DNA from: Ehretia macrophylla
Lineage: Eukaryota > Streptophyta > Magnoliopsida > Boraginales > Ehretiaceae
DNA: 64,000 nucleotides
Direction: 5' to 3'
NCBI GenBank assembly: GCA_037974665.1
Contig: CM075770.1
Span: 98,000,850 to 98,064,849, forward strand
The notes under the pieces were generated by a model. It was not told where the DNA came from. It made no database searches and saw nothing but the letters and a program-made list of their open reading frames with translations. Shown here one piece after another: positions 46,801 to 58,823 of the stretch. The translations under genes were made by a program, and so were the position numbers. How positions within the stretch are numbered: the first letter of the stretch is position 1; the number at the start of each line of letters is the position of its first letter.

Positions 46801-48959
46801 ATGTTTATACTTCTTGTACTTTGTTAAGATCAAACTCTAATAAACATTGCATGCTAAGTGAGTAGGACTATAAGGATAACTCATCTAGATATATGATTAT
46901 TGATTATTGTATTTAAAAGTAATTGAAATTTATAACTTATGATCTTAACTTAATGGTATTTGATGCTTCTAATATATCTTATGTTCTCTAATGATATGGT
47001 AAGGTGAACATTGTATCTTAATTGTGTGTGGGTTATGAACTTATGTGAATAAGTGATTATAAATCTAGCTTCTAATGTTGTAAGGTTGAGTTAAGTAAGA
47101 GTTGAGTTGGAATTGATATAGTTAATTGATAAACTTATATGAATACCCTAGGGTTGCATACTTGAGCTAATTCGGGGAGTTGAAGTAAATCTGGGCTATT
47201 CTTTTAGCGTGCTTGGCATAATCCCATGTGAGGGAGACTTCATCCTTATGTGCATAATAGTTTATTTACTTGTACTTAGATTATGTGCACTTATTGTCTA
47301 TATATTGTGTGTGAGGGTAACCTACTTTGTTGTCCCTCAATCATGTGTTTATTGATGTATTCTATTATTATCATTTTGAGTGCATTTCATCGTGGTTGTG
47401 CAACCATTGGGGCATGGTAGTGTCGTGGAAACCGGGCGGTATTGGGCTTGTCGGTATGCCTCGGCTACTATGGTTACCTAATCCCTCTCTCGCTTGGGAT
47501 GCCGCCCAAGGAGAGTTGGGTCGTAAGATTTCAGGGTACATCCGGAGTACACCCATTTTGGAGTTATAAGGGATGTCGGCTTATCGATATCAGTGTCATA
47601 TTACATTGGGATTTCAGTTCGTGATTGAAGAACAAGTAAATCGTATCCTTTTTAATGTGTGGTAACTTGTTGTTTCAATTGTTCTTTGTTTGTAAAATGC
47701 TTTATTGTACTAACTGTTGCATTGCAGGTCCCCAGTAGACCTTATCCCTCACTGGAAAATTGTGATTGTTCATACCTCGCTAAACATGTTTCAGGTGGTG
47801 TAGTTGGAGGAGTTGACTTGATTGCTGTGTGCTATTACTTGAGATTTGAGTGATTGCTACTAAATTGTGGAAGACCTTAATTGTTCTACTTTCTATTCTA
47901 TTTTGGAGCCTAAGGGCTTATGTATATATATTTGGGTAGTTGCAGGTTTGAAAGCTAAGTAGATGTAGTAAGTGTTATGGAATTGTGACACGTAATAACT
48001 TATATTTCTGCTCTTAGCTTCTTTGCATGCTTGGGAGTGAATGACGGGTTGTTTTCAATTTCTAAGAATGCTTAAAAGCTATCATGGAGTGGCATAATAA
48101 GCGGTTTTGTAAAGAAGTTAAGTTTTGAATGCATGCTTGTGTATATCTAAACTGTTTGCATGTCTTAAGGCTCGGATGGCCTTAAAGTTGAGATTTTTAT
48201 TTTGGAAATGGCTTTAGTGTTGTTCTATAGCTTATTTGAATGTTTACAGGTTTTCAAAATGTCAATGGCACAGAGGAGACTCTGTCCGTTTTCCTTAAAA
48301 TTTTGAGATCGGGTTGAAATTGGGTTGAGAATAGTTTGGTTTTTAGAGCCTCCGATCTCGTGAGAGATCGGGGCGTTGTAACGCCTCTATTGGTTCGCTA
48401 GATTTGGGCCATGTGTTTCTTCCAGAAGCTGATGGAATTTTTTGGTCAAGGGTGCTCGAGTGCCCAGGAGGGTGCGCTCGAGCGCCCTTCTGTTGACTTT
48501 TTGGCTTCAAATTCTGACTTTGACCAGATGGTTGACCATGGTATTTTCGGGAGTTTCTCACTGTTTTGACCCTCAAAATGTTAAAATTTGGCTAAAATCA
48601 CGCCGCGCGCAAGGCACTTGCGTTTTTCTCAAAAGGTCGTTCTACCCGAAACACTGGTATGATTCGTAAAAAACGGACATAGGTCACTATTCAATATTAT
48701 CCAGGTCAATGTTTCGAGTCTGATTTCGCGCTAGTTACGGCCAAATTTCTTCTCTACGGGCTCATTCTTCTACCAGTTCCCATGTTTCCCCGTTCCTTAC
48801 TTTTTGACTTGTAATTTGGATCATTTCAGGCCTGATTTTTCACTTTTCAGTATTTTTCTACATTGCATCAAAGTCTATAAGTGTTTGCATTATTCCTAAG
48901 TTATGATGCAAATGTAGTACAAATATAATGGTTTGAGTGCTGCAAATACAGTCACATCA
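43812..48959 (-). mobile_element. 5' LTR of the Athila-like element, split by a solo LTR
   Basis: It matches the left LTR before 45113 and after 48386, with the intervening solo LTR clearly foreign. CTCGAG-centred motifs recur at 44995-45005 and 48455-48485. Confidence 0.85.
45114..48380 (+). mobile_element. Solo LTR nested in the Athila-like LTR
   Basis: It starts tgtgatgcccgagattc and ends cggggcgttgta, with perfect ACGCC duplications at 45109-45113 and 48381-48385. It is related to the solo LTR at 34424 in inverse orientation but is longer (3267 bp). It shares the conserved blocks CCTACTTTGTTGTCCCTC (near 47322), GGTTGTGCAACC (near 47393) and GTACATCCGGAGTAC (near 47535). No coding sequence. 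It is the innermost layer of the nest. Confidence 0.85.
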
Positions 48960-49802
48960 GTATATTAGGACTACCCAACTAATGATGAAGTGAAATTCTA
49001 CGAACCCTCAGTAATTATTATGCAACCAATTCATTCTGTCTGAATTATCCTGATTGAGCTAGAGTCATGGATATGGTGGTCAAACTCTATTACTTAATAA
49101 TATGCTTAAATCTATTTAATCAGTAACTCATGAATAATTCGTGGAGCGATCCACTATTCTACCTTGGCCAAGAATTTCGAGTTACTCGATTAATAGATCG
49201 CATAAGATCTCTAATTGACAGATTCCGTATCTACACTCACTTATCTCCATGTCAGAATAGATCATAACCACTGAGTACATTATTCAATCCTTGATGAAGA
49301 CTAACTTTATTGCACCAACAAATTATGATATCCCTAACACAAGATAACCGTCGTGTCTCAGGTCTAAAGACTAATTGCATCATGACATTGTACAATGAAT
49401 TATTGACTAATCCATGTAATTCGTTATACTAGCGGTCATGTCTAGTCACTTATTCTCAACAATCACTTATACATCTACCATTACGATATGAGACTAATAG
49501 CTAAAATTAATAACTCATATTATTTGGATGGTATACTGTAATATAATTTTTTTGGATAAACTAACGCCTAATTAATTTATCCTATGATCGGAGACTACTT
49601 TTAGAATATATTTTTAATATAGATTATGTCACTCATATCCTTACTTTTAAGGATAGAATCTATAAATATTATTCTAAGGACTTTTATTTAAATAATTAAT
49701 CTCATTAAATGATATTTAAATAAACTGCCCACATTAAATAAATAATATAATTATTATGTCCTAAAATAAATTGGCTTTTAGGGCATATAATCCAACAGTA
49801 TA

Positions 49803-51413
49803 TTCTTAACTAACCTCATGAATTGTCATAATCTCAACATAATTTGAAGAGGTAGTAGTCATGGTTTGTTTTTCTTAAAGGTCAAACAAATATGTGACAT
49901 ATGATATATATATATATTATATTGTGTATGTTTTTATGCATACAGATACGTATATACCATTGATTTGTATATGTTAAAAAATGTGAATGTCAATGATAAC
50001 ATTTAGAATGCATCAATAAATAAACATGGATACCGATTGTGGTAGAAGACTTAATGTTCCATCCTAAATCAATTCAGTATGGTATCATAACTAAGTTTTA
50101 TTCCAATCTTATTTATTCACGTTAGTACCATTTTGTTTAGATGCCGACTCTAGTATATGAAGATTTTAGTTCACATGTGTGTGTATATATATATCGAGTC
50201 TGGAATTATTAATTGGACCTCATTTAAATAGATTTGAAGTAATTAAGTGTTAATTACAAGAACAAGTGTAGCTTCCGCCCACTTTGTATTTTCATCCTTC
50301 TTTTTATTCTAACCTTATTACTTTAGAAATTACACAAGGACCCTAACCTAATGTTAGAACTTTTTTATTTTTATGTACTACCACTAATTGAGACAATTTT
50401 TGTTATTTCAAAGATGGGTCGAGGTTGATAGATAAAGTGCAAAATATAATCTATGGTGATCGAGTTCAATTAAACCAAAAGTCTATTTCACTACTCTTAT
50501 TATTTTTATTAGTTGAGTGATATGTAAGAAGTAAGACATGTTTTAAATCTAGAATAGTTTGATGATGAGGCCCAATAAAGTATTGTAAAGCTAGATCCCT
50601 TTCTTCAATTTGGATACTAATAGTCTATATATTAGTGTTTCTAAACTCGAGCCAAGATGATTCACTAAATGACTAAAGCTTTGTTTGTCCTAACTTTTAG
50701 ATACACAAAAGTGCTTCTTGAGAGTTTAGAAGATGAAACTAAAATGTTTCGCCTTACTTTTAATTAAAAGTTGAAGTTGTAAAATATTAAAAAATAAGAA
50801 GCCCCAAATTGGAGTTTTTCAAAAAAGACTTTTGCAAACCCTGTTTTTATATAATGCGGAGAGTTATTTTTCTTTTCCTTTCTCAAATATGAACTATTTA
50901 ATTTCTCCCAAGTACATAAAAAAACCTTTTGTTTAGATATTGGTGTGAAATCAAAACTTCTTCTAAAAATACTTGTATTGTTTTTCTTATCCACCACTCT
51001 TCTCTTCATATATAAATAATTAGAACTTCTATCTTGTACAAAATAATTGTCAAAAGATAATATAGTGATGACAAATATACAGAGAAAGAAAAATAAAATA
51101 AATTCTATAAATTTCTCTTATTCATTTTTGGTTTGAGTTAGCTTTATTTATAGGATTTCAAATATTCTAGATTCATAGGCTCTGACATAATCACATTAGC
51201 TGTTTTATCACACTCAGTTTCAAATTATGTTTTGAAATTATGTTTGTTGTATTTTGAGTTTATTGTTGTGTAATTCTTATGGCTTATCTTCATTTGTTAA
51301 CTACAGTAACTATTTGTATAAATTGTTATAATCGCTCAATTAATGAAATATAGAAAAATACTTTAGCTAATTGGATGGCTCAAAAACTAACTTCATCTGC
51401 ACTTACGGGGGCG
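49803..51413. other. Unit B right segment, gene-less
   Basis: It matches unit A 14995-16130 up to aactattta (about 50902) and then jumps to sequence equal to unit A from about 22843 (tctcccaagtacataaaaa). No gene. It ends with cttacgggggcgtg just before unit C. Confidence 0.8.
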
Positions 51414-51572
51414 TGTTGAATTATAATAAATAATACAATTAACCCCTTTTTAACAGCTTAAATTTTAAATGAGGCGCTCACTTAATATTAGCAATAAAAA
51501 GGCCTTAACATAACCATAGTAGCTGATTGCATAGGCGTTGATATAATCATACTAGCCTTTATGATTTTCCAA

Positions 51573-51764
51573 AATGTGGCTTTCACGTTCATTCATTCTT
51601 CCGATTTTCACATTGATCTATATTGTGACATTCAGTTTCCTTGGTATTGCAAGCTTTACATTCATTCATATTACAAGTTCCACATTCGTTCATATCATGA
51701 TATTCACATTTATCCATATTGTGGCTTTCTCACTTGCTCATATTATAGCTTTTATACTAGTGAA
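51573..51764. repeat. 24-bp minisatellite, unit C (8 copies)
   Basis: Same 24-bp periodic array as in unit B, without length change. Confidence 0.8.
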
Positions 51765-51939
51765 TATTCATTAGTGAGTACTTCATAACACTCCTTATTG
51801 AAAATTCACCACAAAAGTATATTTTATCAAAAACTTTGCCAAGAAAAACCTAATAGGTAAAAACTTGACTAAGAAAAATGAATAAACTATTCTTACAATG
51901 ATATATAACATACTTGGTCTATCTCATTAAAATATTACC

Positions 51940-52145
51940 AAGAAAAACCCAATATGAAAAAAACCCATAGTAAACAAATTTATTAGATTTTCACTTGAGT
52001 GTACTTGTTGAATATCAATGACACAATTAGTTTGAATCTTATAAACATAGACAAATTTCGAAGATATTTGTTTTGTCTCTTCACATTCAATATAACCAAC
52101 TTTGATTTGTGTATTATAGACGTCAAAATTTACAATTACGAATTT
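51940..52145 (-). mobile_element. Ty1/copia RNase H remnant, unit C
   Basis: Equivalent of 13411-13656 by position and sequence; broken fragment. Confidence 0.7.
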
Positions 52146-52259
52146 GCAGACACCAGCAATCTATACTATCAAAAGGCAAAGAGAGTGACGTGAGTCTTTG
52201 ACACTAGTGTTGTGCCAGCCAAAGACGCTCTAACACTCAAGTCAGTGCTTCATTGGGAG

Positions 52260-53045
52260 GTGTATAAATATGAGAACTGATGAATATAAGGAAGATTAGG
52301 GGAACTACCATAGTAGGAACCGCGAAGTATAGGGTGGGCTATTGATAGAAAGGGGGAAAGAGTGAGTATTGCTAGAGGTGGCGAATACTCGATGTTTTTC
52401 CCTTAGGGTAGGCGTGGCCTATTTATAGTTATCGGTAGACTGGGAGCCCATAGACTCTAGGATTGTATTTTTTGAGGATTCCTATGAATCCATCGTTATT
52501 TATCCCTTAAGACTGTGATAAGGTTGGATTGTACCCTAGTCCGTTGTTGTCATCCACTTACAATAGATTAGGTAATTGAGTTGTCCTTATAATCGTCTAT
52601 CCTTAGATATCTAAAGAGTTCAAGCCCTATTCGAATTCATCATCGATTATCCATATGTAATGGTATCGATGCCCGGGCTCACCTAAGGGCCTTGGCCGAG
52701 GATGAGCCTACTGTAGGGTATCCCGTGAGCTATTGGACCGCATATGTATCATAGTCCTACTATCATGAGTTGGTAGTAGAACTCATCTTATGGCCTTGGG
52801 CTTATAGTAAGCCGACCATAAGGGTAGCCGGTGACGACCGAATTGTTTATGGATTGTAGCTCTACCTTCATGGATTGAAGGGGATCAAATGATCTGTCGC
52901 TGTGGGACCATGGGCCCAAGACCGGTTTTGATTATAACATGTATTACATGCTACATTATCTTCATATGATGCAATTGGATTATCTTTGTGGGAGAGTAAT
53001 TCCTATGATTACGAACACGTCGCATGACAAATCTCAAGCATATAG
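52260..53045 (-). mobile_element. LTR-like block, unit C
   Basis: Counterpart of 13740-14560, with the minus-strand TATA near 52418. No gene. Confidence 0.4.
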
Positions 53046-53473
53046 TGTAACATCCATCTCACATCGGTTGTGTATAAGATTTGTGTTGAGTTTTTACTGA
53101 TTTGGGTTTACTCCTATTACCAAAATGAGGTTAAACATTTTGTATCAGTTGATTAGGTTTAATGTGTTGGCAAGTCAATAATTGGGTCTTAGTCATTAAA
53201 AGTAGTATTAGAGTAGGCTACTAGGCAAAAGTGTTGGCTTGCCTACTCCCTGGTAGTCCTAGGCTGTAGTTTTGTTCTGTTTGCAGTGACGAGGACATTG
53301 CAAATTTAAGGGGAAGAGTATGTGATATCCCCTTCTATGTCAGTTATGCATGAGATTTGTATTCAATTCATAATGAATTAGGTTTACTACTACTATCAAT
53401 ACGACTTTTAGTATTTTTTGGGTCAGTTGATTAGACTGATAGTGTTGGCACATCAGTAGTTGAGACTGGATCA
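53046..53473 (+). mobile_element. TRIM element, unit C (best-preserved copy)
   Basis: Terminal repeats 53046-53195 (150 bp) and 53321-53473 (153 bp) surround a 125-bp interior with the agtagtattagagtagg primer-like site and the tttaaggggaagag purine tract. The two repeats are strongly diverged from one another, so the insertion is old. Confidence 0.8.
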
Positions 53474-54983
53474 TTATATGTATATTTTCAACTAGCCTCA
53501 TGAATTGTCATAATCTCAACACAATTTGAAGAGGTAGTAGTTATGGTTTGTTTTTCTTAAAGGTCAAGCAAATATGCGACATATATATACATATATATAT
53601 ATATATGTATATATATGTATATATATGTATATATATGTATATATATGTATATATATGTATGTTTTTATGCAAACGGATACGTATATACCATTTATTTGTA
53701 TATGTTAAAAAATGTGAATGTCAATGATAACATTCAGAATGCATCAATAAATAACATGGAATACCGATTGTGGCAGAAGACTTAAAGTTCCATCCTAAAC
53801 CAATTAAGTATGCTATCATAATTGAGTTTTGCTCCAATCTTATTTATTCACGTTAGTACCATTCTTGTTTAGATGCCGACTCTAGTATATGAAGCTTTTA
53901 GTTCAACTGTGTGTGTATATATATAAAGTCTAGAATTATTAATTGAACCTCATTTAAATAGATTTCAAGTAATTAAGTGTTACAAGAAAAAGTTTAGCTG
54001 CCGCCCACTTTGTATTCTTCATCCTTCCTTTTATTCTAACCTTATTACTTTAGAAATTACCCAAGGACCCTAACCTAATGTTGGAACTTTTTTTTTTTTA
54101 TGGACTATCACTAATTGAGACATTTTTTAATGTTTCAAAAATGGGTCAAGATTGATTGATAAAGCGCAAAATATAATCCATGGTGATCGAGTTCAATTAA
54201 ACCGAAAGTCTTTTTCACTACTCTTATTATTTTTATTAGTTGAGTGATATGTAAGAGGCAATACATGTTTTAAATCTACAATAGTTTGATGATGAGGCCC
54301 AATAAAGTATTGTAAAGCTAGATCTGTTTCTTCTATCCGGATACTAATAGTCTATATATTAGTTGTTCTAAACTCGAGCCAAGATGATTTATTAAATGAC
54401 TAATGTTCTATTTGGCCTAATTTTTAGATACACAAAAGTGCTTTATGATAATTTAAAAGCTAAAACTAACATGTTTGGCATATGTTCGAAAGTGTTTTTA
54501 AGTAAAAGCTGAAGTTGTAAAAGGTTAAAAAACAAGAAACTCCAAATTAGAGTTTTTTTAAAAAAAAAATTTGCAAATCTATTTTTATGCTGGGAGTTTT
54601 TTTTTTTTTTTTTCTCAAATATCAACTATTTAAGTGGTCCTTAAACTATGAACTCAAAGAAGTTATAAAGTATTAAAGATCTAAAACGAGTAGAAAGATT
54701 ACCAAGGAAATATCAGTTTAAAGTCGGTCAAAAACTTTGAAAAAAAACAGAAGAAGTCGGTCAAATTTGATATGAAAAGTCAAATCAGGTCTCTTAAGTG
54801 ATATAAACTCCTGCATAGCATGAGAATATGAGCTAATGAAAAATTAGGAAACAACACACAGTCTAGGTGCAAATCCAATCCATTCCAACTCAGAATAGAA
54901 TTACTAGTGGAAAATTAGAAAACCAATTTAATACGAGATAAAATTCTTATTAAAAGGGTGACTTACATCCCAAGCTTTGTTCG
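53474..54983. other. AT-rich spacer upstream of the GDSL-like gene, unit C
   Basis: No gene; same content as 14983-16471. It includes a compound repeat at 53581-53660 and a T run near 54597-54613. Confidence 0.6.
53581..53660. repeat. Compound (TA)n/(GTATATAT)n microsatellite, unit C
   Basis: The right half is a regular 10-bp phase of atatatgtat, unlike the pure (TA)n at this site in unit A. Confidence 0.9.
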
Positions 54984-54992
54984 TCTATAAAT
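54984..54992 (+). promoter_or_regulatory. Probable TATA box of the GDSL-like gene, unit C
   Basis: tctataaat, 88 bases before the ATG, at the same spacing as in unit A. Confidence 0.65.
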
Positions 54993-55079
54993 GACATAGG
55001 TTGCTAAGAAGACAACTCTGAAATCATATACGTATCCAGTTCTCTTTTTCATTATAATCTTGCAGTTTTCAGCTTTTCC

Positions 55080-55949
55080 ATGGCATCATCTAGAAAACCG
55101 TCTCTTCTTCTTTTTCGTTATACACTAGTTTTCCTGTTATTCGTATCATTGTTTGCAACATCATATGCACGAGCCCTAAAATCTCATGCACGAGTGATCA
55201 CGAAGCGATGTGATTTCGATTCAATATATAGTTTTGGAGAAGGCAGTTCTTCAGTTTCCAACGGTCTAGTTTCCTCTGCCTTCAATGTCCCTTTTCCTTT
55301 TTCATACAAGGATGCAGATTTCGTATCGGGTGCTAGCTTTGCCGTCCCTGGAGCCACTGTTATGAACCCCAGTTTCTTCGTGAAGAACAGAATCCAACCT
55401 CCTCCTGCTCAAGCTTCACTCCAGTCTCAGATCAATAACTTTGTGGACCTTCTTGGTGCAAGATTAATCATGCCGTACCAAGAGCGTGCTAAGAAGCTTC
55501 AAGGGGCTCTTTTCTTTATCAATCAACCTGGTATTACTGATTACGAACAAGCTTTCTTGCAAGGAAAATCGATGACCCAGGTCTCCAAGTTGGTGCCAGA
55601 AATTGTTTCCACAATCAAGAACCAAATAAGGAAGTTGATCTTTGCCGGTGCATCCAATGTTCTTGTTTCTGGAGTTCCACGCTTGGCATCTATCCCCGGA
55701 TTTCGGAAACTATTGCGCAACCCCAACGGGCTGAACACCTTCGGATTATTTCACAACGATCATCTTCAACAGGCACTTGTTGAATTGAAGCTGGAATTTC
55801 CTGAGGCTCACATTGTGTATGCAGATTATTACAAGATGAACGAGAGAGGTTTTAGCCAGTCAGCACTCGAATTCGCCAAGGCAAGACGTTGCAACTATTT
55901 TCAGATTGGAGACTTGTCTTACCTTAGGCGCGAAGTTCTTCTTGTATAA
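55080..55949 (+). CDS. GDSL esterase/lipase-like protein, short and probably non-catalytic (unit C copy)
   Basis: A 289-codon intact frame that differs from the unit A protein only at residues 12 and 18 (Leu to Phe, both in the signal-peptide core, each a single C-to-T change). I found no difference in the following ~800 coding bases. Landmarks and missing catalytic blocks are as in unit A: no GDS nucleophile block, GITD in place of GGND, and no C-terminal DxxH. Promoter, TATA and leader are also conserved. If expressed, it would be secreted or enter the endomembrane system. Function is unknown; a classical esterase role is unlikely from the residues visible. Confidence 0.7.
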   Translation: MASSRKPSLLLFRYTLVFLLFVSLFATSYARALKSHARVITKRCDFDSIYSFGEGSSSVSNGLVSSAFNVPFPFSYKDADFVSGASFAVPGATVMNPSFFVKNRIQPPPAQASLQSQINNFVDLLGARLIMPYQERAKKLQGALFFINQPGITDYEQAFLQGKSMTQVSKLVPEIVSTIKNQIRKLIFAGASNVLVSGVPRLASIPGFRKLLRNPNGLNTFGLFHNDHLQQALVELKLEFPEAHIVYADYYKMNERGFSQSALEFAKARRCNYFQIGDLSYLRREVLLV

Positions 55950-56749
55950 AGCTTCTTACGTATGACAAAGGCTACGCTGTGAAGACAACTGATACAACAG
56001 ATGTTGCCAGGTGCTTCTAACTGATGACTTCAAGACAGACTTCTCAATTCCAGCAGCTTGTATATATTTTTGGTGTCCAATTGTATCACAATTAAGAATC
56101 TATGTAATAGAACTACGTTGCAGTTTGATCCTTGATACGGGTGGGTATCAAGGTACGTAGGCAGCCAATATTGGTACGTAAGCAACTAATTATATTGGTC
56201 CAACTGCTTTATTATTAAATAACAAATTTTCTATTGATATATCTTGTTGATTGGATTTAGTTACTAATCTGCGTATATGAATGAACGGCATTATTAAGGG
56301 TCTTTATGAAGTTCCTCATTGACGCTTCCAAACTATGTGACAATAACAATGTGATATTTTTCCGATCATATACAATGGGTGAAATAAATATGCCATGGAA
56401 TGCAACAAAGAAGAAATATATTAATGTTGATAGGACTCAAAGCTGAGGTAATCACTGTGAAGTTAGAAGTTTTATGCTAAGTTTAAAATATCTTGTAATT
56501 ATTTTTCAAGCATTACATTTTCTACTCCATTATGTTTCTCATCAATGATAGAAATAGGAGCAACTCGTATTACCAATTGCCATCGGAAAAGAAGATAAGG
56601 GCGAGTCCTACTTTCTAGCTCGACCTTAGAGAAGATTTCAAGGACAAGTATAACTGAACTCGAAAAATTGCCGTGTGATCCCACCTATTCCACGTGCCCC
56701 ATGCTACTCAAGTCAGATACTTTCAGCTACTGGACTACTTTAGCACTCC
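55950..56749. other. 3' flank of the GDSL-like gene, unit C
   Basis: Counterpart of 17438-18220. It has a short extra segment near 56620 (cgaccttagagaagatttca) compared with unit A. No gene. Confidence 0.5.
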
Positions 56750-57058
56750 TCATCTACTCTCCCCAATGATCTCATGAAGCATTGATTGAGTAGCATTTAC
56801 AGGCGAATAATTTGTATATGCTACTGCGGTTGTACTAGATGAACCATAACGACTAGTATCAGTTCTTGGAACATCATCACTCATGAAGCTTGTTGTATCT
56901 TCGAACTTCCAATCGGTTAGATATTTAGGCCTTGAAGTGACAACAGTAATCCTTAGGATGTTTGAGTGCACAAAAAAAGCCACTTGTAAATAAAGCAATG
57001 CCACAAAAAGCACATCCAATTCATTATGTGAGCTGCAATATATAGCGTTACAAAGCAA
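56750..57058 (-). other. Unrecognised 102-codon ORF, unit C
   Basis: Same length as the ORF at 18221-18529, with four amino-acid differences. Hydrophobic N-terminal part, polar C-terminal part (DDVPRTDTSRYGSSSTTAVA). Family unknown. The frame may join LTR-derived sequence and a host exon fragment. Confidence 0.3.
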
Positions 57059-57353
57059 TCGTAAAGCTTCCTAGATAGCTACTTATCCTAAGTCTGGTAC
57101 ATTGATACATATCAAGTTAATCACAATACAAATATAGTAATACATATCTAATACAACAGCCATGTGAGATGAGGATGAGATGACCTATGGAGTTGAAAGA
57201 CTTTAATACTCCCCCTCAAGGTGGCGCATGCAGGTTCGAAATGCCCAACTTGCTCAATATCAATTGAAACTGATCGCAACCATGCACTTTAGTAAAGATA
57301 TCAGCCAATTGATTTGCTGGAGATAGGCCGAGGAATGATTTCATGAGCTTGAA
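57059..57353 (-). mobile_element. Ty1/copia 3' end remnant, unit C
   Basis: The minus strand reads NQLADIFTKVHGCDQFQLIL and then LGISNLHAPP, the C-terminus of plant copia RNase H, followed by the TTGAGGGGGAGT purine tract (about 57209-57220) and an LTR piece. Broken fragment; equivalent to 18530-18826. Confidence 0.8.
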
Positions 57354-57739
57354 AAGTCGGTCAAATTTGATATGAAAAGTCAAATCAGGACTCTCAAGTG
57401 ATATAAACTCCTGCATAGCATGAGAATATGAGCTAATGAAAAATTAGGAAACAACACACAGTCTAGGGGCAAAACCAATCCATTCCAACTCAGAATAGAA
57501 TTACTAGTGAAAAATTAGAAAACCAATTTAATTCGGGATAAAATTCTTATTAAAAGTGTGACTTACATCCCAAGCTTCGTCTATAAATGACATAGGTTGT
57601 TAAGAAGACAACTCTGAAATCATATACGTATCGAGTTCTCTTCTTCATTACATCTAGGTTTAATTTCGTTCGTTAAAATCTTGCAGTTTTCAGCTTTTCC
57701 TTGGCATCATCTAGAAAACCGTCTCTTCTTCTTCTTCGT
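57354..57739 (+). repeat. Duplicated GDSL promoter and first codons, unit C
   Basis: Matches 54754-55118, with TATA at 57580-57588 and the same extra leader bases as the unit A duplicate. The ATG equivalent reads TTG at 57701. Confidence 0.85.
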
Positions 57740-58225
57740 CATTCACCCTTCAACTTTACAGTTATCCAACCAGTGATGGCAACTTACTCTAGGACGAGAA
57801 CAGCACCTCCAAAAAGCAGGCTATCTAAGATGAGCTCAAGCTCTACCATCAACAATGGCACGAAAAAGGCCAGCTTCACGTACATGCTGCCGCAGGAACC
57901 AGCAATCAATGGTGATCTAGAAAGGAGAATTAATCAATCCACCTCTCCTCAAGAGAATGACCAGTTCAAGGTTCCACCTTCCATGGCTAATGGTATCAAT
58001 GTCTCAAATTAAACATTGCCATATGATGAGAACACAAGTATGAAGAAGGTTGATGTTGACAATGCAATGTGTACACGAGGGGAGAGCAACGGCAGCTATT
58101 GGACACCCTCTATGGACGGCATAATACAGAAGACGAATGAGAACATTCTGTAGATAATTGATGCTCTCTATGGTCCTGGTAGACATCCTATGTTGCCAGT
58201 TTTTGAAGAATAGTGCCGTGAATAA
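57701..58225 (+). pseudogene. Chimeric pseudogene, unit C (more decayed copy)
   Basis: Equivalent of 19174-19698 and of equal length. The start codon is TTG instead of ATG. The TAA at 58010-58012 is shared with unit A, and two further in-frame stops occur later (near 58150 and 58211). Several amino-acid differences from unit A lie before the shared stop. This copy looks non-functional. Confidence 0.7.
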
Positions 58226-58489
58226 TTGGATATAAGTCCCTAGTACCCTCCATAGATATTAGAGAAAGCAGCATATATACTACTAACTTCTTATGACTCT
58301 TTACAGAAAATTTTGATCATCTTTGACGGGTAGATCATAGAACTTACTGTACCAAATAAATGATAATTTTCTTTTCTTTTCTTTTTTTGTTTTGTTTTTA
58401 AATCTTCGAATTAAACATGCTTTTACCTTGTATGTTAGGGTATTGGACGTAGGTCATATGCACTTCACTTGTTGTTGGGTTATGTATAT

Positions 58490-58783
58490 CATATGCATTG
58501 TTGTCGAAATCGTACAAATAAGCAAAGAAATGATGCAAATCGAATGGAAAAATTGTGAATCAAACGTGAATTGTAATGAATTGTACGATTTATTGAATCG
58601 TGAACGATTCAAACCACACTTAAAAAAGCCCAAAATCAGGGAGAAAAAAGCCCACACAATTAGCCCAATTTTAACAAATCTGAACAAATAAAATTTAAAA
58701 AAAAGCCCAACATTATCAGTATAACAAATTCTCAAATTTCAAGTTTCAACTACAAAATCTAAAAAATAAAAAGCCCTAATTGC

Positions 58784-58823
<40 letters not shown>

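Larger units (their letters stand above)
38226..48959 (-). mobile_element. Athila-like Ty3 element, non-autonomous or degraded
   Basis: The left LTR is 38226-40114 (1889 bp) and the right LTR 43812-48959 (about 1876 bp without the nested LTR), both tgat(c/t)gctacttgg...acagtcacaYca. Perfect GTATA duplications lie at 38221-38225 and 48960-48964. The primer site is tRNA-Asp-like and the interior is 3.7 kb without recognisable pol. Fossil, broken. Confidence 0.85.
37597..49797 (-). mobile_element. Ty1/copia-type solo LTR, split by the Athila-like element
   Basis: The ends are tgttgtgaatcgtg and cataatccaaca-like (TGTTG...CAACA), with perfect GTATA duplications at 37592-37596 and 49798-49802. 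After removing the nested insertion, about 1.46 kb remains (37597-38225 and 48965-49797). The minus strand ends in a TTTCCGCTGTATTTTA stretch typical of copia LTRs. No interior or coding sequence. Confidence 0.8.
23349..51413 (+). repeat. Unit B, gene-less and enlarged by nested insertions
   Basis: Unit-derived segments are 23349-24199, 33824-34423, 36978-37596 and 49803-51413. The rest is inserted retroelements. Compared with A and C it lacks the segment equivalent to 54633-61340 of unit C, joined at about 50898-50903, so it has neither the GDSL-like gene nor the chimeric frame. Confidence 0.85.
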
